Positions 35,668-45,592 are shown, counted from the first letter of the stretch. The stretch: 64,000 nucleotides of DNA from Bradyrhizobium sp. 138 (GCF_023074075.1 NZ_JADPKT010000016.1:62001-126000), one strand, 5' to 3'. A program made the numbers and translations. The notes: generated by a model not told the origin, from the letters alone.

Positions 35668-36585
35668 ATGGACTATTTCACCCAGCAGCTCATCAACGGT
35701 CTCGTCCTGGGCTCGATCTACGGCCTGATCGCCATCGGCTACACGATGGTCTACGGCATCGTCGGCATGATCAATTTCGCCCATGGCGATGTCTTCATGA
35801 TCGGCGGCTTCATCGCCCTGATCACCTTCCTGATCCTGATTTCGCTCGGGCTGACGGCGATCCCGCTGATCCTGCTGGTCGTGCTGCTGGTCTCGATGGC
35901 GATCACGGCGCTCTATGGCTGGACCATCGAGCGCATTGCCTACCGGCCGCTGCGCCATTCCTTTCGCCTCGCCCCGATGCTGTCGGCTATCGGCATGTCC
36001 TTCGTGCTGACCAACTATTCGCAGGTGGCGCAAGGCGCGCGCGTCAAGCCGATCCCCCCCTTCATCACCGGTGGCTACACCCTGCATGAGAGCACCGACG
36101 GCTTCGTGATCCAGCTCTCCAACATCCAGATCATGGTGGTCGTCACCACCATCGTGCTGCTGGCGATCTTCACCTGGCTGGTGTCGCGCACCCGGCTCGG
36201 ACGCGACATGCGCGCCTGCGAGCAGGACCAGACCATGGCGGCGCTACTCGGCGTCGACGTCGACCGCACCATCTCCATGACCTTCGTCATCGGCGCCGCG
36301 CTCGCTGCGGTCGCAGGCCTGATGTACCTGCTCTATTATGGCCTGGTCGATTTCTTCATGGGCTTCGTCGCCGGCATCAAGGCGTTCACCGCCGCCGTGC
36401 TCGGCGGCATCGGCTCGCTGCCCGGCGCCATGCTCGGTGGCCTCGCGATCGGCCTGATCGAAACGTTCTGGTCGGCTTATTTCTCGGTCGAATACAAGGA
36501 CGTCGCGGCGTTCTCGATCCTGATCGTCGTGCTGATCTTCATGCCGACCGGCCTGCTCGGTCGTCCCGAAGTCGAAAAAGTCTGA
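35668..36585 (+). CDS. livH: Branched-chain amino-acid ABC transporter permease LivH
   Basis: A 305-residue permease with about eight hydrophobic segments and the hallmark MINFAHGDVFMIGGF near residue 35. The ATG at 35668 is preferred over an upstream TTG at 35653. It is the first gene of the plus-strand livHMGFK operon and lies 10 bases before livM. The 276 bases upstream hold GC-rich dyads around GGAACC-C-GGTTCC (35458-35470) but no promoter I can call with confidence. Confidence 0.93.
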   Translation: MDYFTQQLINGLVLGSIYGLIAIGYTMVYGIVGMINFAHGDVFMIGGFIALITFLILISLGLTAIPLILLVVLLVSMAITALYGWTIERIAYRPLRHSFRLAPMLSAIGMSFVLTNYSQVAQGARVKPIPPFITGGYTLHESTDGFVIQLSNIQIMVVVTTIVLLAIFTWLVSRTRLGRDMRACEQDQTMAALLGVDVDRTISMTFVIGAALAAVAGLMYLLYYGLVDFFMGFVAGIKAFTAAVLGGIGSLPGAMLGGLAIGLIETFWSAYFSVEYKDVAAFSILIVVLIFMPTGLLGRPEVEKV

Positions 36586-36594
36586 CGGTCGCGC

Positions 36595-37908
36595 GTGGCA
36601 GCTCCATCACCCATGAAGGCCAAATACGGCATCCCCTCCATCCTGAAGACGGCCTTGGTCAACGCCTTGGTCGCGCTGGTGCTGTTCTCGTTGATGGTCG
36701 GCATCCGCACCGAGGCGGGCGCCTCCGGCCAGCTCACCTATTGGACGCGCTTCGGCGATCTTGCCTCTCTCGTCGCTGCGGTCTTCGGCGGTTCGATCGT
36801 GATCGAGCTGTTGCGGCAATGGATCGGCCCGACCGGCGCCGAGAAACTGGTCCCCCCGGCTGTGAAGAGCGGCATGTCGTTGATCGGCCGCTACCTCGCA
36901 CCGGCGCTCCTGATCTTCACGCTGCTGGTGCCGGTGATCTTCTATAACCAGCGTTACATCCTCGACCTTGCGATCCTCGTGCTCACCTACGTCATGTTGG
37001 GGTGGGGACTGAACGTCGTGGTCGGGCTCGCCGGCCTGCTCGATCTCGGCTACGTCGCCTTTTATGCGGTCGGCGCCTATTCCTACGGACTGCTCGCGAC
37101 CAATTTCGGCTGGTCGTTCTGGATCTGCCTGCCGCTCGCCGGTATCCTGGCAGCCTTCTGGGGCGTGCTGCTCGGCTTTCCCGTGCTTCGCCTGCGCGGC
37201 GACTATCTTGCCATCGTGACGCTCGCCTTCGGCGAGATCATCCGCCTCGTCATCATCAACTGGCAGGCACTCACCGGCGGCCCCAACGGCGTCCCCGGCA
37301 TTCCCCGCCCCTCCTTCTTCGGCATCCCGCTCGACAACAGCGATGACGGGCTCGCCGCCAGACTCGGCATCGAATATTCGCCGACGCACCGCATCGTCTT
37401 CCTGTTCTACCTGATCCTGGCGCTTGCGCTGCTCACCAACTGGGCGACGATTCGCCTGCGCCGCCTCCCAATCGGACGGGCTTGGGAAGCCTTGCGCGAG
37501 GACGAGGTTGCCTGCCGTGCGCTCGGCATCAACACCACGACCACCAAGCTCACGGCGTTCGCGACGGGGGCGATGTTCGGCGGCTTTGCCGGCGCGTTCT
37601 TTGCCACCCGCCAGGGCTTCATCAGCCCGGAATCCTTCACCTTCCAGGAATCGGCGCTGGTGCTTGCCATCGTCGTCCTCGGCGGCATGGGCTCGCAGCT
37701 CGGCGTCGCACTCGCCGCGCTCGCCATGATCGGCGGCTTCGAGCTGTTCCGCGGTCTGGAGGGCTACCGCATGCTGGTGTTCGGCATGGCCATGGTGCTG
37801 ATCATGATCTGGCGGCCGCGCGGCCTGATCGGTCATCGCGCGCCCACCGTGTATCTGACCAAGGCGAAAGCGATCTCCTCCGATCTCGTCAAGGAAGGGC
37901 ACGGATGA
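36595..37908 (+). CDS. livM: Branched-chain amino-acid ABC transporter permease LivM (long form)
   Basis: A permease of about 437 residues with an N-terminal extension of roughly 110 residues (two extra TM helices) before the standard LivM core, as in E. coli LivM. The core has LNVVVGLAGLLDLGYVAF, YAVGAYSYG and the cytoplasmic RAWEALREDEVACRALG loop. The start may be GTG 36595 or ATG 36613. The stop overlaps livG as ATGA. Much longer than the livM of the first operon in this window. Confidence 0.92.
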   Translation: MAAPSPMKAKYGIPSILKTALVNALVALVLFSLMVGIRTEAGASGQLTYWTRFGDLASLVAAVFGGSIVIELLRQWIGPTGAEKLVPPAVKSGMSLIGRYLAPALLIFTLLVPVIFYNQRYILDLAILVLTYVMLGWGLNVVVGLAGLLDLGYVAFYAVGAYSYGLLATNFGWSFWICLPLAGILAAFWGVLLGFPVLRLRGDYLAIVTLAFGEIIRLVIINWQALTGGPNGVPGIPRPSFFGIPLDNSDDGLAARLGIEYSPTHRIVFLFYLILALALLTNWATIRLRRLPIGRAWEALREDEVACRALGINTTTTKLTAFATGAMFGGFAGAFFATRQGFISPESFTFQESALVLAIVVLGGMGSQLGVALAALAMIGGFELFRGLEGYRMLVFGMAMVLIMIWRPRGLIGHRAPTVYLTKAKAISSDLVKEGHG

Positions 37909-38738
37909 GCGGCGACAAGATTCTCAGCGTCGACCGGCTCGCCATGCGCTTCGGCGGCATCGTCGCCGTGCAGGACCTTTCTTTCGCCGCCGAGCGGAAG
38001 AAGATCACCGCGCTGATCGGGCCGAACGGCGCCGGCAAAACCACCGTCTTCAACTGCATCACCGGCTTCTACAAACCGAGCGGCGGCGCCATTCGCCTCA
38101 CCCATGACGGCGGCAGGACGATCGCGCTTGAGCGGCTGAACGATTTCCGCATCGCCAAGCAAGCCAAGGTGGCCCGCACCTTCCAGAACATCCGGCTGTT
38201 TCCCGGCATGACCGCGCTGGAAAACCTGATGGTGGCGCAGCACAACGCACTGATGCGCGCCTCCGGCTTCACCCTCCTCGGCCTCCTCGGCGTTCCTACC
38301 TACCGTGACGCCGAAAAACGCGCGATTGATCTTGCCACCGACTGGCTCAAGCGGGTCAACCTGCTGGACCGCGCCGACGACGCCGCCGGCAATTTCGCCT
38401 ATGGCGACCAGCGCCGGCTCGAGATCGCTCGCGCCATGTGCACCGAGCCCGCCCTGTTATGCCTGGACGAGCCCGCCGCCGGCCTCAATGCGCGCGAGAG
38501 CGCGGCCTTGAGCGAGCTCCTGCTCTCGATCCGCGACGAACTCGGTACCTCGATCCTGCTGATCGAGCACGACATGTCGGTGGTGATGGAGATCTCCGAC
38601 CACATCGTGGTGATGGACCATGGCGTCAAGATCGCGGAAGGCACGCCGCGCGAGGTCCGCGACGATCCCAAGGTGATCGCGGCCTATCTCGGCGCCGACG
38701 AGGAAGAGGCGGCAGCTGTGATGGAGGGCGGCTCGTGA
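37905..38738 (+). CDS. livG: Branched-chain amino-acid ABC transporter ATP-binding protein LivG
   Basis: A 277-residue ATPase with Walker A GPNGAGKTTVFN near residue 39, the FAYGDQRRLEIA signature variant, Walker B LLCLDEPAAGLN and H-loop IEHDMSVVM. The start ATG overlaps the livM stop and the stop overlaps the GTG start of livF, so the genes are translationally coupled. A longer plus-strand frame that runs into this gene from inside livM is not real. Confidence 0.94.
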   Translation: MSGDKILSVDRLAMRFGGIVAVQDLSFAAERKKITALIGPNGAGKTTVFNCITGFYKPSGGAIRLTHDGGRTIALERLNDFRIAKQAKVARTFQNIRLFPGMTALENLMVAQHNALMRASGFTLLGLLGVPTYRDAEKRAIDLATDWLKRVNLLDRADDAAGNFAYGDQRRLEIARAMCTEPALLCLDEPAAGLNARESAALSELLLSIRDELGTSILLIEHDMSVVMEISDHIVVMDHGVKIAEGTPREVRDDPKVIAAYLGADEEEAAAVMEGGS

Positions 38739-39478
38739 CGCCGGCGCTCTCACCTCTGCTCGCGATCCGGGGCTTGCGCGCCGCCTACGGTAAGATCGAG
38801 GCGCTGAAGGGCGTCGACGTCGAGATCAATGCCGGCGAGATCGTCGCGCTGATCGGTGCCAACGGCGCCGGCAAGTCGACGCTGATGATGACGATCTTCG
38901 GCAAGCCGCGCGCCCGCGCCGGCCAGATCCTGTATGAAGGCCGCGACATCACCGACGTCCCGACCCACGAGATCGCGCATTTGCGCATCGCGCAATCGCC
39001 CGAGGGCCGCCGCATCTTCCCGCGCATGAGCGTGGCGGAAAACCTCCAGATGGGGGCAGATGCCACCGGATGTACCGAGGCCGAACGCGAGGCGACGCTC
39101 CAACGCGTCTTCACGCTGTTTCCGCGCCTGAAGGAACGCTATGCCCAGCGCGGCGGAACCCTGTCCGGCGGCGAGCAGCAAATGCTGGCGATCGGCCGCG
39201 CCTTGATGAGCCGTCCCCGCCTGCTCCTGCTCGACGAGCCCTCGCTGGGCCTCGCGCCGCTGATCGCGCGGCAGATCTTCGATGCGATCCGCACCCTGAA
39301 CCGGCAGGACGGCCTGACCGTCCTGATCGTCGAGCAGAATGCCAACCACGCCCTCAAGCTCGCCCATCGCGGCTATGTCATGGTCAATGGCCTGATCACG
39401 CTGGCCGGCACCGGCGCCGAATTGTTGCAGCGCCCCGAGATTCGCGCCGCCTACCTGGAAGGCGGCCGGCACGGCTGA
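38735..39478 (+). CDS. livF: Branched-chain amino-acid ABC transporter ATP-binding protein LivF
   Basis: A 247-residue ATPase starting at a GTG that overlaps the livG stop (GTGA). Walker A GANGAGKST lies near residue 41, the signature TLSGGEQQM, Walker B LLLLDEPSLGLAP and the LivF-type VEQNANHAL. It is the second ATPase of the operon. Confidence 0.94.
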   Translation: MTPALSPLLAIRGLRAAYGKIEALKGVDVEINAGEIVALIGANGAGKSTLMMTIFGKPRARAGQILYEGRDITDVPTHEIAHLRIAQSPEGRRIFPRMSVAENLQMGADATGCTEAEREATLQRVFTLFPRLKERYAQRGGTLSGGEQQMLAIGRALMSRPRLLLLDEPSLGLAPLIARQIFDAIRTLNRQDGLTVLIVEQNANHALKLAHRGYVMVNGLITLAGTGAELLQRPEIRAAYLEGGRHG

Positions 39479-39637
39479 CCGAGCCGCAAGCCCACCCCCC
39501 GTACGGCCGAATGTGGCGATATCTACGCCACTGCCGTATTTTGCCGGTGACTTCTTCCAGGATTCATTCAAGAATGGCGCCGGTTTGAACCGGGCATGCC
39601 CGGCAACTTCCACAGGCGACCACCCGCGAGGTATCTC

Positions 39638-40756
39638 ATGAAATCACTGAAGCTCATCGGTCTGGCATTCGGCGTATCGATCGCGCTGTCGAGCGCGGCA
39701 TTCGCGCAGGATGTCACCGTCGCAGTCGCAGGTCCGATGACCGGCGGCGAGTCCGCCTTCGGCCGCCAAATGAAGAACGGTGCCGAAATGGCCGTGGCCG
39801 ATATCAATGCCGCCGGCGGCGTCAACGGCAAGAAGCTCGCGCTTTCCATCGAGGACGACGCGTGCGACCCGAAACAGGCGCGCTCGATCGCCGAAAAGAT
39901 CGCCGGCGCGAAGATTCCGTTCGTGGCCGGGCACTATTGCTCGTCGTCGTCGATCCCGGCTTCGGAGGCCTATGCCGACGGCAACGTGCTGGAGATCACG
40001 CCGGCCTCGACCAACCCGCTGTTCACCGAGCGCAAGCTCTGGAACGTGGCGCGCGTCTGCGGCCGCGACGATCAGCAGGGCCTGATCGCGGCGCAGTACA
40101 TCGCCAAGAACTACAAGGGCAAGAACATCGCGATCCTCAACGACAAGACCACCTATGGCAAGGGTCTGGCCGACGAGACCAAGAAGGCCCTCAACAAGGC
40201 CGGCGTGACCGAGAAGATGTACGAGTCCTACAACAAGGGCGACAAGGACTTCAACGCGATCGTCTCGCGCTTGAAGCGCGACAACATCGACCTCGTCTAT
40301 GTCGGCGGTTACCATCAGGAAAGCGGCCTGATCCTGCGTCAGATGCGCGATCAAGGTCTCAAGACCGTGCTGATGGCCGGCGACGCGCTCGCCGACAAGG
40401 AGTACGCCTCCATCACCGGCCCGGCCGGCGAAGGCACCCTGTTCACCTTCGGTCCCGATCCGCGCAACAAGCCGACAGCAAAGAAGATCGTCGAGGCTTT
40501 CAAGGCCAAGAACATCGACCCTGAAGGCTACACCCTCTACACCTATGCGGCGATGCAGGTGTGGTCGCAGGCGGCCAAGAAGGCCGGCACCACCGACGCC
40601 AAGAAGGTCATGGAAGCGATGAAGGCCGGCAAGTGGGACACCGTGATCGGCCCGATCGAATATGACGCCAAGGGCGACATCAAGCAGATCGACTACGTCG
40701 TCTACAAATGGGACGCCAAGGGCGGCTACGCCGAGATCGTCGGCGGCGGCACCTAA
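39638..40756 (+). CDS. livK: Branched-chain amino-acid binding protein (LivK/BraC type)
   Basis: A 372-residue periplasmic binding protein with a Sec signal peptide (MKSLKLIGLAFGVSIAL, cleavage at AFA-Q near 23). It has the BraC-type features GPMTGGESAFGRQMKNGAE and a Cys pair (in DACDPKQ and GHYCSSS) expected to form a disulfide, plus GYTLYTYAAMQVW near the C-terminus. It should deliver Leu/Ile/Val or related amino acids to LivHMGF. A GAGGT site precedes the ATG; the 159-base gap after livF may hold its own promoter. A strong terminator follows. Confidence 0.93.
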   Translation: MKSLKLIGLAFGVSIALSSAAFAQDVTVAVAGPMTGGESAFGRQMKNGAEMAVADINAAGGVNGKKLALSIEDDACDPKQARSIAEKIAGAKIPFVAGHYCSSSSIPASEAYADGNVLEITPASTNPLFTERKLWNVARVCGRDDQQGLIAAQYIAKNYKGKNIAILNDKTTYGKGLADETKKALNKAGVTEKMYESYNKGDKDFNAIVSRLKRDNIDLVYVGGYHQESGLILRQMRDQGLKTVLMAGDALADKEYASITGPAGEGTLFTFGPDPRNKPTAKKIVEAFKAKNIDPEGYTLYTYAAMQVWSQAAKKAGTTDAKKVMEAMKAGKWDTVIGPIEYDAKGDIKQIDYVVYKWDAKGGYAEIVGGGT

Positions 40757-40797
40757 GCGCGCTTGCCGGTCTTTGGACCGCCATCCAACCATCACCG

Positions 40798-40828
40798 CGC
40801 CCCGGCTTACGCCGGGGCGTTTCTTCTT
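40798..40828 (+). terminator. Rho-independent terminator of the liv operon
   Basis: A perfect 9-bp stem CGCCCCGGC / GCCGGGGCG with a TTAC loop is followed by TTTCTTCTT. It lies 42 bases after the livK stop and before a convergent receiver gene. Confidence 0.92.
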
Positions 40829-40837
40829 GCGGCAGGC

Positions 40838-41224
40838 TCAGACGGCTGCGGGCAGCTCACCACCGGCCGCGGCCTGGGCTCTCCGCAACGCTTGCAGGAG
40901 ATCGTTCGGCCGAAACGGCTTTTGCAGGCAAACCACGTCGGCGAGATGGGGTGATTGTTCCATGAAATCGAGCGTCGTCATTCCGGATACCGCAATGACG
41001 GGGAGTGCCGGGGCGCGCTCGCGCAGGATCGAAATGACGTCGACGCCGTTTGTGTCGCCGAGGAAGATGTCGACGATCGCCGCGTCAAAGTGCCCTTCCG
41101 CGAAGGCTCTCAGCCCGGCTGCACCGCTTTCGGCCTCCACGACCTCGAAATGATTGACCCGAAGCACAATCGCGACCATTGCGCGGACGCCCTTCTGGTC
41201 GTCGATGACGAGAACACGGGGCAT
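40838..41224 (-). CDS. Single-domain response regulator
   Basis: A 128-residue CheY-like receiver with no output domain. The acidic pocket is Asp8/Asp9, the phospho-acceptor Asp52 in AIVDIFLG, a conserved Ser in IAVSGM and Lys in LQKPF. It is divergent from a hybrid histidine kinase 267 bases away and is a likely partner in a phosphorelay. It could also be a CtrA-pathway-like or FixJ-independent relay protein; nothing in the sequence decides. Confidence 0.88.
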   Translation of the reverse strand: MPRVLVIDDQKGVRAMVAIVLRVNHFEVVEAESGAAGLRAFAEGHFDAAIVDIFLGDTNGVDVISILRERAPALPVIAVSGMTTLDFMEQSPHLADVVCLQKPFRPNDLLQALRRAQAAAGGELPAAV

Positions 41225-41490
41225 TGGGGAACAACTCCCGATACGAAGCTCAAAATCGCACGATTCAAGCCTGGAACCCGCCGCGGCGGAAGGGCATTAT
41301 GACACCGCCCAGTAAAGCGCATCTTACCCGATCCCTATTCCGCGTTCCCACCCGAATTAAGTAAGCTGTAACCTTCGGTTGGTCGTCGCTGCAACAGTTC
41401 ACGACATGCGCCCGGAACGGGCTACCGTGAAGGCCGGGAGGTCTGCCGGATCTTGGAACTGCGGAGTTGCTCAAAACGGGTCTGCAAGAG

Positions 41491-44274
41491 ATGAACGCAC
41501 CTCTGATCGACCGAAGCACATTTCTTTCAACTCTGCCGGCCACGTCGGCCGACCGCACCGCGGCATTGTGGATCGTCGGCGTCTCCTCGATCCTGTTCGC
41601 ACTGGCCGTTCCGTTCGCAGGTATCCCGCTTTCGCCGGTTCCCGCCTTCGTCGCGAGCTATCAATCCGCCCTGGCCGTGAGCGACATCATCACGGCAGTG
41701 CTGCTGCTGTCGCAGTTTTCGGTGCTGCGGACCCGCGCGCTGCTGTGGTTGTCGACCGGCTACCTGTTCACCGCCGCGGCAGCGCTGGTCCATGCCCTCA
41801 CCTTCCCTGGCCTGTTCGCACCGACCGGGCTGCTTGGTGCCGGCAGACAGACCACCGTCTGGCTCTACATGATCTGGCACGGCGGCTTCCCGCTGTTCGT
41901 GCTGGGCTATGCCTGGCTGAAGGAAAAGGACGGCGGCCCCAGGATCCGGGGCGCGACAAGCAGCCCGATCTACGCCATCGTGTTCGGCGTCGTCGCGGCC
42001 ATGGGTGCCTTCACCTGGATTGTCACCGCCCAGCACGATCTGTTGCCGGTCCTGCTCCGCGACGGCCGTTACACATCGACCATGATCGGCGTCGTGTCCT
42101 TCGTGTGGTCGCTGAGCTTCGCCGCGCTCGTTTTACTGTGGTTCCGCCGCCCCCATTCGGTGATCGACATCTGGCTCATGGTCGTGATGTGCGCATGGCT
42201 GTTCGACATCGCGCTGTCTGCAATCGTCAACGTCGCGCGCTTCGATCTCGGTTTCTACGCCGGCCGTCTCTATGGCCTCTGCGCCTCGAGCTTCGTGCTC
42301 GCGGTGCTGCTGATCGAGAACGTCCGCCTTCAGGCCCGGACGGTGGGCCTCCTCGGCAGGCTGCGCGAGCAATCGGCGTCGGATCGCGACTTCTACGGCA
42401 AGCGCCTCGCCCTGTACGGTGCCGTCGTCGAATCCTCCAACGACGCCATCATCACGAAGACGCTCGACGGCATCATCACCGGGTGGAACAAGGCCGCCGA
42501 ACAGCTATTCGGTTATTCCGCCGCGGAGGCCGTCGGCAAGTCGATCGACATCATCGTGCCGCCCGACCGAAAGGGCGAGGTCCGGAGTATTCTCAACCGG
42601 ATCGCCGGCAACGAGTCGATCGCGCAGCACGAGACGGTGCGGATTCGCAAGGACGGTCGCGCGCTCGACGTCGTCCTGAATGTTTCTCCATTGAGATCGG
42701 GCAACGGTGAGATCATCGGGGCCTCCAAGATCGCCCATGACATCACCGAAGAGAAGCAAGCGCGGGAGAAGCTCCGCCGCGAGATCGAGGAGCGCCAGCG
42801 CATCTTCGAGACCTCGCAGGACCTGATCCTGGTCACGGACGGTTACGGCAATTTCATCCAGGTCAGCCCGAGCGTAAAGGACATCCTCGGCTTCAGTCCG
42901 GAAGACATGATCGGGCACAGCGCGACCGAGTTCATCCACCCCGACGACCTCGACAAGACGCGGGAGGAGATGCGCGCGGCGCGGCGCGGTGCGATCAAGC
43001 GCAGCTTCGAGGCGCGCTACTATCACTACGACGGTCACGAGGTCACGCTGAATTGGATGGGCACCTGGTCCGAACCGGTGAAGCGCCATTTCTTCATCGG
43101 CCGAGATCTCACCGAGAAGCAGGCCGCCGAAGCCCAGTTCCGGCAGGTCCAGAAGATGGATTCCATCGGCCAGTTGACCGGCGGCGTCGCGCACGACTTC
43201 AACAACGTGCTGACCGTCATCACCGGCACGATCGGCATTCTCAGCGACGCTGTCGCCGACCGGCCCGAGCTTGCCGCCATCACCAAGCTGATCGACGACG
43301 CCGCCGAACGCGGCGCACAGCTGACCAAGCATCTGCTCGCCTTCGCCCGCAAGCAGCCGCTGCAGCCGCGCGAGATCGACGTCAACGCGCTGGCGCTCGA
43401 AGCCGCCAAGCTGCTGCACCCGACCCTCGGCGAGCAGATCACGATCATGCCACAGCTTACCGAGGATGCCTGGCCGACGCTGGTCGACCCTGGCCAGCTA
43501 TCCACCGCGATCCTCAATCTCGCGTTGAACGCGCGCGATGCCATGCCCGGCGGCGGCACCCTGGTTCTGGAGACCCGCAACATCTTCCTCGACGACGGCT
43601 ATGCCAGCATGAATCCCGACGTCGTCGCCGGCAACTACGTGATGATCGCCGTCAGCGACACCGGCACCGGAATTCCGCCGGACCTGATCGACCGGGTCTT
43701 CGACCCATTCTTCACCACCAAGGAAGTCGGCAAGGGCACGGGCCTCGGCTTGAGCATGGTGTTCGGCTTCGTCAAGCAGTCGGGCGGGCACATCAAGATC
43801 TACAGCGAGGTAGGCCACGGCACGAGCGTGAAGATCTATCTGCCGCGCTCGACCGGGGTGCAGGAAACCGAGTTCGAGGCTCTGCAGAACGCACCCATCA
43901 CCGGCGGCAACGAGAAGATCCTGATCGTCGAGGATGACGCGCTGGTACGGCAATACGTGGTAACGCAGGTCAAGAGCCTCGGCTACACCGCACTCGAGGC
44001 GGCCAACGGCGCGGAGGCCCTGACCATCATCGACAGCGACAAGACCATCGACCTGCTCTTCACCGACATCATCATGCCGGGCAACATGAACGGTCGCCAG
44101 CTTGCCGACGAAGCGGCCCGGCGCCGCTCCGACCTGAAGATATTGTTCACCTCGGGCTACACCGAAAATGCCATCGTCCATCATGGCCGGCTCGATTCCG
44201 GCGTGTTGCTGCTGGCGAAGCCCTACCGCAAGTCAGAGCTCGCCAAGATGCTCAGAACGGCGCTGGCCAGTTGA
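41491..44274 (+). CDS. Membrane hybrid histidine kinase (MASE4-like, PAS-PAS, HisKA, REC)
   Basis: A 927-residue kinase. An N-terminal block of about eight TM helices (about 20-285) resembles the MASE4 sensor domain. Two PAS domains follow (about 310-430 and 440-550), then HisKA with the phospho-His in GGVAHDFNNVL, HATPase with NLALNARDAM and GTGLGLSMVFGF, and a C-terminal receiver with LIVEDDALVR and LFTDIIMPG. The ATG at 41491 is preferred over a TTG at 41467. The HDFNN form of the H-box marks the large NtrB-like hybrid kinase group. The divergent receiver gene is its probable partner. Confidence 0.88.
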   Translation: MNAPLIDRSTFLSTLPATSADRTAALWIVGVSSILFALAVPFAGIPLSPVPAFVASYQSALAVSDIITAVLLLSQFSVLRTRALLWLSTGYLFTAAAALVHALTFPGLFAPTGLLGAGRQTTVWLYMIWHGGFPLFVLGYAWLKEKDGGPRIRGATSSPIYAIVFGVVAAMGAFTWIVTAQHDLLPVLLRDGRYTSTMIGVVSFVWSLSFAALVLLWFRRPHSVIDIWLMVVMCAWLFDIALSAIVNVARFDLGFYAGRLYGLCASSFVLAVLLIENVRLQARTVGLLGRLREQSASDRDFYGKRLALYGAVVESSNDAIITKTLDGIITGWNKAAEQLFGYSAAEAVGKSIDIIVPPDRKGEVRSILNRIAGNESIAQHETVRIRKDGRALDVVLNVSPLRSGNGEIIGASKIAHDITEEKQAREKLRREIEERQRIFETSQDLILVTDGYGNFIQVSPSVKDILGFSPEDMIGHSATEFIHPDDLDKTREEMRAARRGAIKRSFEARYYHYDGHEVTLNWMGTWSEPVKRHFFIGRDLTEKQAAEAQFRQVQKMDSIGQLTGGVAHDFNNVLTVITGTIGILSDAVADRPELAAITKLIDDAAERGAQLTKHLLAFARKQPLQPREIDVNALALEAAKLLHPTLGEQITIMPQLTEDAWPTLVDPGQLSTAILNLALNARDAMPGGGTLVLETRNIFLDDGYASMNPDVVAGNYVMIAVSDTGTGIPPDLIDRVFDPFFTTKEVGKGTGLGLSMVFGFVKQSGGHIKIYSEVGHGTSVKIYLPRSTGVQETEFEALQNAPITGGNEKILIVEDDALVRQYVVTQVKSLGYTALEAANGAEALTIIDSDKTIDLLFTDIIMPGNMNGRQLADEAARRRSDLKILFTSGYTENAIVHHGRLDSGVLLLAKPYRKSELAKMLRTALAS

Positions 44275-44332
44275 GCCCGCGACCTCTCTGCGCTATCGCA
44301 GAGGCGAACTCCTTCGAGCTCGCGAGGCCAGT

Positions 44333-45328
44333 TTGAACAACCTCCTCACCGATATCGCCGGCGTCCGCGTCGGTCATGCCGAGGATGCCAAAGTCGCCAC
44401 CGGCACGACCGCGATCATCTTCGATTCTCCGGCGGTTGCGGCCATTGATGTGCGCGGCGGCGGCCCGGGCACGCGCGAGGTCTCGCTACTGGACGTCGCC
44501 AATACGGTCGAGCGGATCGACGCGATCGCACTCTCCGGCGGCTCCGCCTTCGGTCTCGATGCCGGTGGCGGCGTACAGGCCTGGCTCGCCGAACAGGGCC
44601 GCGGTTTCAGGGTAAGGGAGGCCGTGATCCCCGTCGTCCCCGGCGCCATCGTGTTCGACCTGCTCAACGGCGGCGACAAGGCCTGGGGACGCTTTTCGCC
44701 CTATCGCGACCTAGGCTACGCCGCCGCGGCTTCCGCCGGAGCCGACTTCGCGCTCGGCAGCGTCGGAGCGGGCCTGGGCGCCACCACCGCCACCTTCAAG
44801 GGTGGAATCGGGTCGGCGTCGGCCGTGACTGCGAACGGCATCAAGGTCGGCGCGATCATGGTGGTGAATGCGGTCGGCAGCGTCACCGTCGGCGACGGCC
44901 CCTGGTTCTGGGCCGCACCATTCGAGGAAAACGGCGAGTTCGGCAATCGCGGCCTGCCGCCAAGCTTCACGCCCGATATGCTGGCGATGCGCATCAAGGG
45001 CGGTCCGGCCGCGAGTGAGCGCGAGAACACGACGATCGGCCTTGTCGTCACCGACGCGATTCTGAGCAAGGCCCAGGCCAAACGGCTCGCGATGATCGCT
45101 CAGACCGGATTTGCCCGCGCGATCTATCCGGTGCACGCGCCGCTCGACGGCGACGTGCTGTTCGCCGCGGCCACCTGCGAGAAGCCGATCGAGCCGCTGG
45201 TTGAGCTCACCGAGCTCGGCATGGTCGCCGCCAACGTGGTCGCGCGCGCGATTGCAAGCGGCGTGTACAACGCGGCCGCGCTGCCATTTCCCGGAGCGCT
45301 GCCAGCGTGGAAGGACAGATTCGGTTAG
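44333..45328 (+). CDS. P1 family peptidase (L-aminopeptidase/D-esterase, DmpA-like)
   Basis: A 331-residue N-terminal-nucleophile hydrolase of MEROPS family P1. It has DIAGVRVGHAED at the N-terminus, GGSAFGLDAGGG near residue 65, and GAGLGATTATFKGGIGSAS, where self-cleavage before a Ser or Thr is expected in the family. The frame is only supported from the TTG at 44333, preceded by GCGAGG; upstream in-frame ATGs lie inside the kinase gene. No signal peptide, so cytoplasmic. The substrate is unknown. Confidence 0.88.
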   Translation: MNNLLTDIAGVRVGHAEDAKVATGTTAIIFDSPAVAAIDVRGGGPGTREVSLLDVANTVERIDAIALSGGSAFGLDAGGGVQAWLAEQGRGFRVREAVIPVVPGAIVFDLLNGGDKAWGRFSPYRDLGYAAAASAGADFALGSVGAGLGATTATFKGGIGSASAVTANGIKVGAIMVVNAVGSVTVGDGPWFWAAPFEENGEFGNRGLPPSFTPDMLAMRIKGGPAASERENTTIGLVVTDAILSKAQAKRLAMIAQTGFARAIYPVHAPLDGDVLFAAATCEKPIEPLVELTELGMVAANVVARAIASGVYNAAALPFPGALPAWKDRFG

Positions 45329-45379
45329 AAACGAAACGGCGGATACGGCGTTACCGCGGCAAGGCCGAGGTTTATCGCC

Positions 45380-45592
45380 ATGCCATCTTCCGTGATCCGC
45401 TTCTTCCGCTATGCGCCCGACACGCGCGAGCTGAAGGTGACCTTCGTCAGCGGACGCCTTTACGTCTACGAGGATGTTCCGCCCGAGGTCGCCGCCGCGT
45501 TCAGGGACACGCGCTCAAAGGGGACGTTCTTCAACCACGAAATCCGTGACCGGTATGTCTATCGTGACATCACGCACGACTATGCCGGCTAG
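45380..45592 (+). CDS. KTSC domain protein
   Basis: A 70-residue protein that is a single KTSC domain: SVIRFFRYAPDTRELKVTF, YVYEDVPPEV, SKGTFFNHEIRDRY. The domain is often found alone or fused to lysyl-tRNA synthetase-related and phage proteins; its role is not established. It is co-directional with the P1 peptidase, 51 bases downstream. Confidence 0.85.
   Translation: MPSSVIRFFRYAPDTRELKVTFVSGRLYVYEDVPPEVAAAFRDTRSKGTFFNHEIRDRYVYRDITHDYAG

Noticed and set aside
36607..37902. 431-codon minus-strand frame opposite livM
   Set aside because: Composition of Glu/Asp/Gln/His without any motif, exactly antiparallel to a membrane protein gene; a GC-driven shadow.
44286..44303. Hairpin CTCTGCG-CTAT-CGCAGAG after the hybrid kinase gene as a terminator
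   Set aside because: Stem of only 7 bp with no T-run, and the next gene starts 30 bases later, so it is not called.
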